DNA of 64,000 nt, from positions 1,363,430,393 to 1,363,494,392 of the forward strand of contig OY728130.1 of NCBI GenBank assembly GCA_963277665.1, given 5' to 3'. The notes under the pieces were generated by a model that had not been told where the DNA came from, ran no database searches, and saw only the letters and a list, made by a program, of their open reading frames with translations. A program made the translations under genes and the position numbers. This document shows positions 61,919 through 64,000 of this stretch, one piece after another. Position 1 is the stretch's first letter. Every line of letters starts with the position of its first letter. This DNA is from Viscum album. Taxonomy: Eukaryota > Streptophyta > Magnoliopsida > Santalales > Viscaceae.

Positions 61919-64000
61919 TTTCACGAACCGAATCTGGTCGCCGCCAAAACAAGCACTCGACCCATCCCTCAACAAGGTCTAAAGGGCGTTACCAATCCCC
62001 ATGGTCTGGAATAAGTTCCCGGGAATCATAAAATGTTTTTTGGGAATGATTTACTTGAGTTTATAAACATTAAACAACAAAAAAAATCAATAAAACAAAT
62101 ATGGATTTTTCAACTAAAACCATCTTTTACAAAATTCAGAACTGAATCAAATCTTTTAAAACAACTCAAAAAGACTATAAAAAAGGTACAAAATCAAAAT
62201 GATACAGCCCAAGAACCCCCATGGTAAGGGGCACCGCCCTCAAGCCATCTCCCCAAGACTTCACCACCAAGGACATGCTAGAAACCTGAACCACTGGAAC
62301 TAAAAACTGTATCCAAACCTGCAGCAACAAAATAACCAAGTCTACTTAAACCCAAGGGTGTAAGTAGGGTGTGAGAAAATGTCTAGTAGGATACCACCAC
62401 TAATATATTCCATTTTATAAACATTCAAAGACAAAAAGCTTGCAAGTTTTCATAAACAGAAAATGCTAGTTACAATTTCTAAAAGATGACGCTAAAAAAA
62501 TAAAACAGTTTTCAAGTGGGATATCATTAAGAATCAACAATTTTAAAAATAATGTCAAAACTACTGAATTTTCCATCCAACCATACCATATTACAATGGT
62601 AATCACAAAGTAACTAATGAGCATAAGCAATAGGAAATAACCCCCAGGCACTAGCTCGTTGTGGGTCCTAGGTACCTCGTATCTCGGTGAGAGTAACCAT
62701 TACAATATCTGTTCTCGTGCACGAGTAACTAGTAGGGAACATACCCATAACCTGGTGGTCCCCAATCATCATCATCATAGTTTAGTTAGAGTTGTAAGCG
62801 TCAATCTTTCTAAATAAAACTGAGGCCAAACCCCACAGATTCACTAGCATACTAGAACACATCCACCCACCTAGATACCTGGGTTTTCCTCTTGTGCTTA
62901 GACAAGTTCAACAAGTCAATAAATATACATTGCACATGAAAATATCATTTTCACATCACAAGTTCACCAAAAATCCAACATGAATTCCACACAAGTCTAA
63001 AAATCCACTTTTTTATTCAAATGAATTTTGAAATCATACTCACACAAAAAATAGCCCACAACACATTTTTCACATCTTTCACAATTCAACAAATACATTA
63101 AAAATTTATAAAATCTTTCCCAAGATTCTAAACATCACATAACATCCCACTCACATGATACATAATACCCTTTTCATAAACAAAGTCCATTTTGCATATC
63201 ACACTCATGCAAAACAGCCCGAAAACATGTTTCGCACCCACATCCCAATTTCATAAATCACCTCCACAAATTTCAAAACATTACCAAAATGTTTTACAAC
63301 ATAACTGACCACTTTATGTTTCAAAAACTCATTTTAGGAACATACTATCACCAAAACAGTACATAAGAAACCATTTCACACTTTTTGTAACTCATTAAAT
63401 CATTTACAATTTTCATAAAACCAACCCAAGAGGTGCAACCATGGTTTGCATACAAAACCCATTTCAAAAACCTAATTCAAGACCAAAAAAATACCAATAA
63501 CAATACAAAGCATAATTGGAAGACCTAAAAAAATTTATTAAACCACCTCAAGTTTTATACAAATACCTCAAACAATACCACTAAAGGTACACATGAAAAA
63601 CACATGTTTTCGCAAATCACGTTCAAGAAGTACAACATGGTTTCACACATTAAAACCATTCAAAAACCCCATTACAAGGACTGAATGACATTAAGGCATT
63701 AACAAAACAGAATTTTCAGCTCCTTTAAACACTAATAAATCACTTTAATATGTTATAAAATACACCCAAATATTTCCCCAAGAGCCACGCATGAAAAGCA
63801 CCCAATTCCAAGAAAAAATGAAACTACAAAATTAAAAACTTAACTAAATACATCAAAAATAGTTTTCACACCACAAAAAATAGATTTTAAACATACTAAA
63901 TTAATAAACCAAGAAAGATAACTCATAATAAAATTTTTATACATGGAATCACCTACCTTTTATGTCGAAACACTCAAAACATGGTACGAAACATAAACCG
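61919..64000 (-). repeat. E5: LTR of another Ty3/gypsy element (start only)
   Basis: At 61919 the sequence changes abruptly to TTTCACGAACCGAATCTGG, resembling the TGTCACGA... start of other Del/Tekay-type LTRs (first bases decayed). The composition also changes: fewer T, more C and A. The shared block appears at 62367-62391 (GGGTGTGAGAAAATGTCTAG). No end or coding part is in the window, so it extends beyond 64000. Frames at 62033-62227 and 62466-62651 show no domain. Confidence 0.6.

Noticed and set aside
1..64000. CRISPR arrays, bacterial operons, ribosome binding sites, integrons
   Set aside because: Composition, LTR retrotransposon content and absence of compact genes show plant nuclear DNA; short repeats found are minisatellites without spacer structure.

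Overview
The window looks like nuclear DNA of a land plant with a large, very AT-rich, repeat-packed genome. I could support no host gene, tRNA, rRNA or CRISPR array. Almost everything recognisable is LTR retrotransposon, mostly nested, with every protein-coding domain broken. Names used here: E1 to E5 and X are Ty3/gypsy elements read on the minus strand, and C1 is a Ty1/copia element read on the plus strand. Where coding remnants exist, E1 to E4 resemble plant chromoviruses of the Del/Tekay type (gag, protease, reverse transcriptase, RNase H, integrase; a C-terminal chromodomain-like segment is visible in E1). All E1 to E4 primer sites are initiator-Met-tRNA-like. Clade names are from recognition of motifs, not from a search.

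Layout. 1-1120: gene-free AT-rich sequence. 1121-13585: E1, both ~3.7 kb LTRs present, gag-pol in one reading frame apart from stops and one frameshift. 13586-18644: gene-free, with a (TA)14 microsatellite. 18645-27536: C1, a SIRE/Maximus-like copia element with 1.68 kb LTRs, inserted about 125 bp from the primer site of X. 27537-32471: primer site and presumed LTR of X. 32472-34191: degenerate non-coding sequence starting with a PPT-like tract. 34192-61918: a tandem LTR-internal-LTR-internal-LTR array (E3 and E4 sharing the middle LTR at 52744-56891). E2 (36002-46284, with a perfect 5-bp target duplication ATTAT) sits inside the first LTR of that array. 61919-64000: start of another LTR (E5) that interrupts the last LTR of the array.

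Order of events that can be read: E2 is younger than E3 because it splits an E3 LTR; C1 is younger than X; E5 is younger than the E4 LTR. The E3/E4 array is best explained by unequal recombination between related copies. Many stops and lost Cys/Asp/His codons fit C-to-T or G-to-A change, as expected of old methylated copies.

The most interesting signal is not a gene. The long LTRs of E1 and E3 each carry two copies, ~190 bp apart, of a CpG-rich 28-base core containing GCCGTACGTACGCAC. The copies lie downstream of a conserved TATA box, so they would be in the RNA leader. Each copy is flanked by an inverted repeat, and for the second copy the arms differ in sequence between E1 and E3 yet remain complementary. 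This suggests a conserved stem-loop, possibly for RNA dimerisation or packaging; that role is inference.
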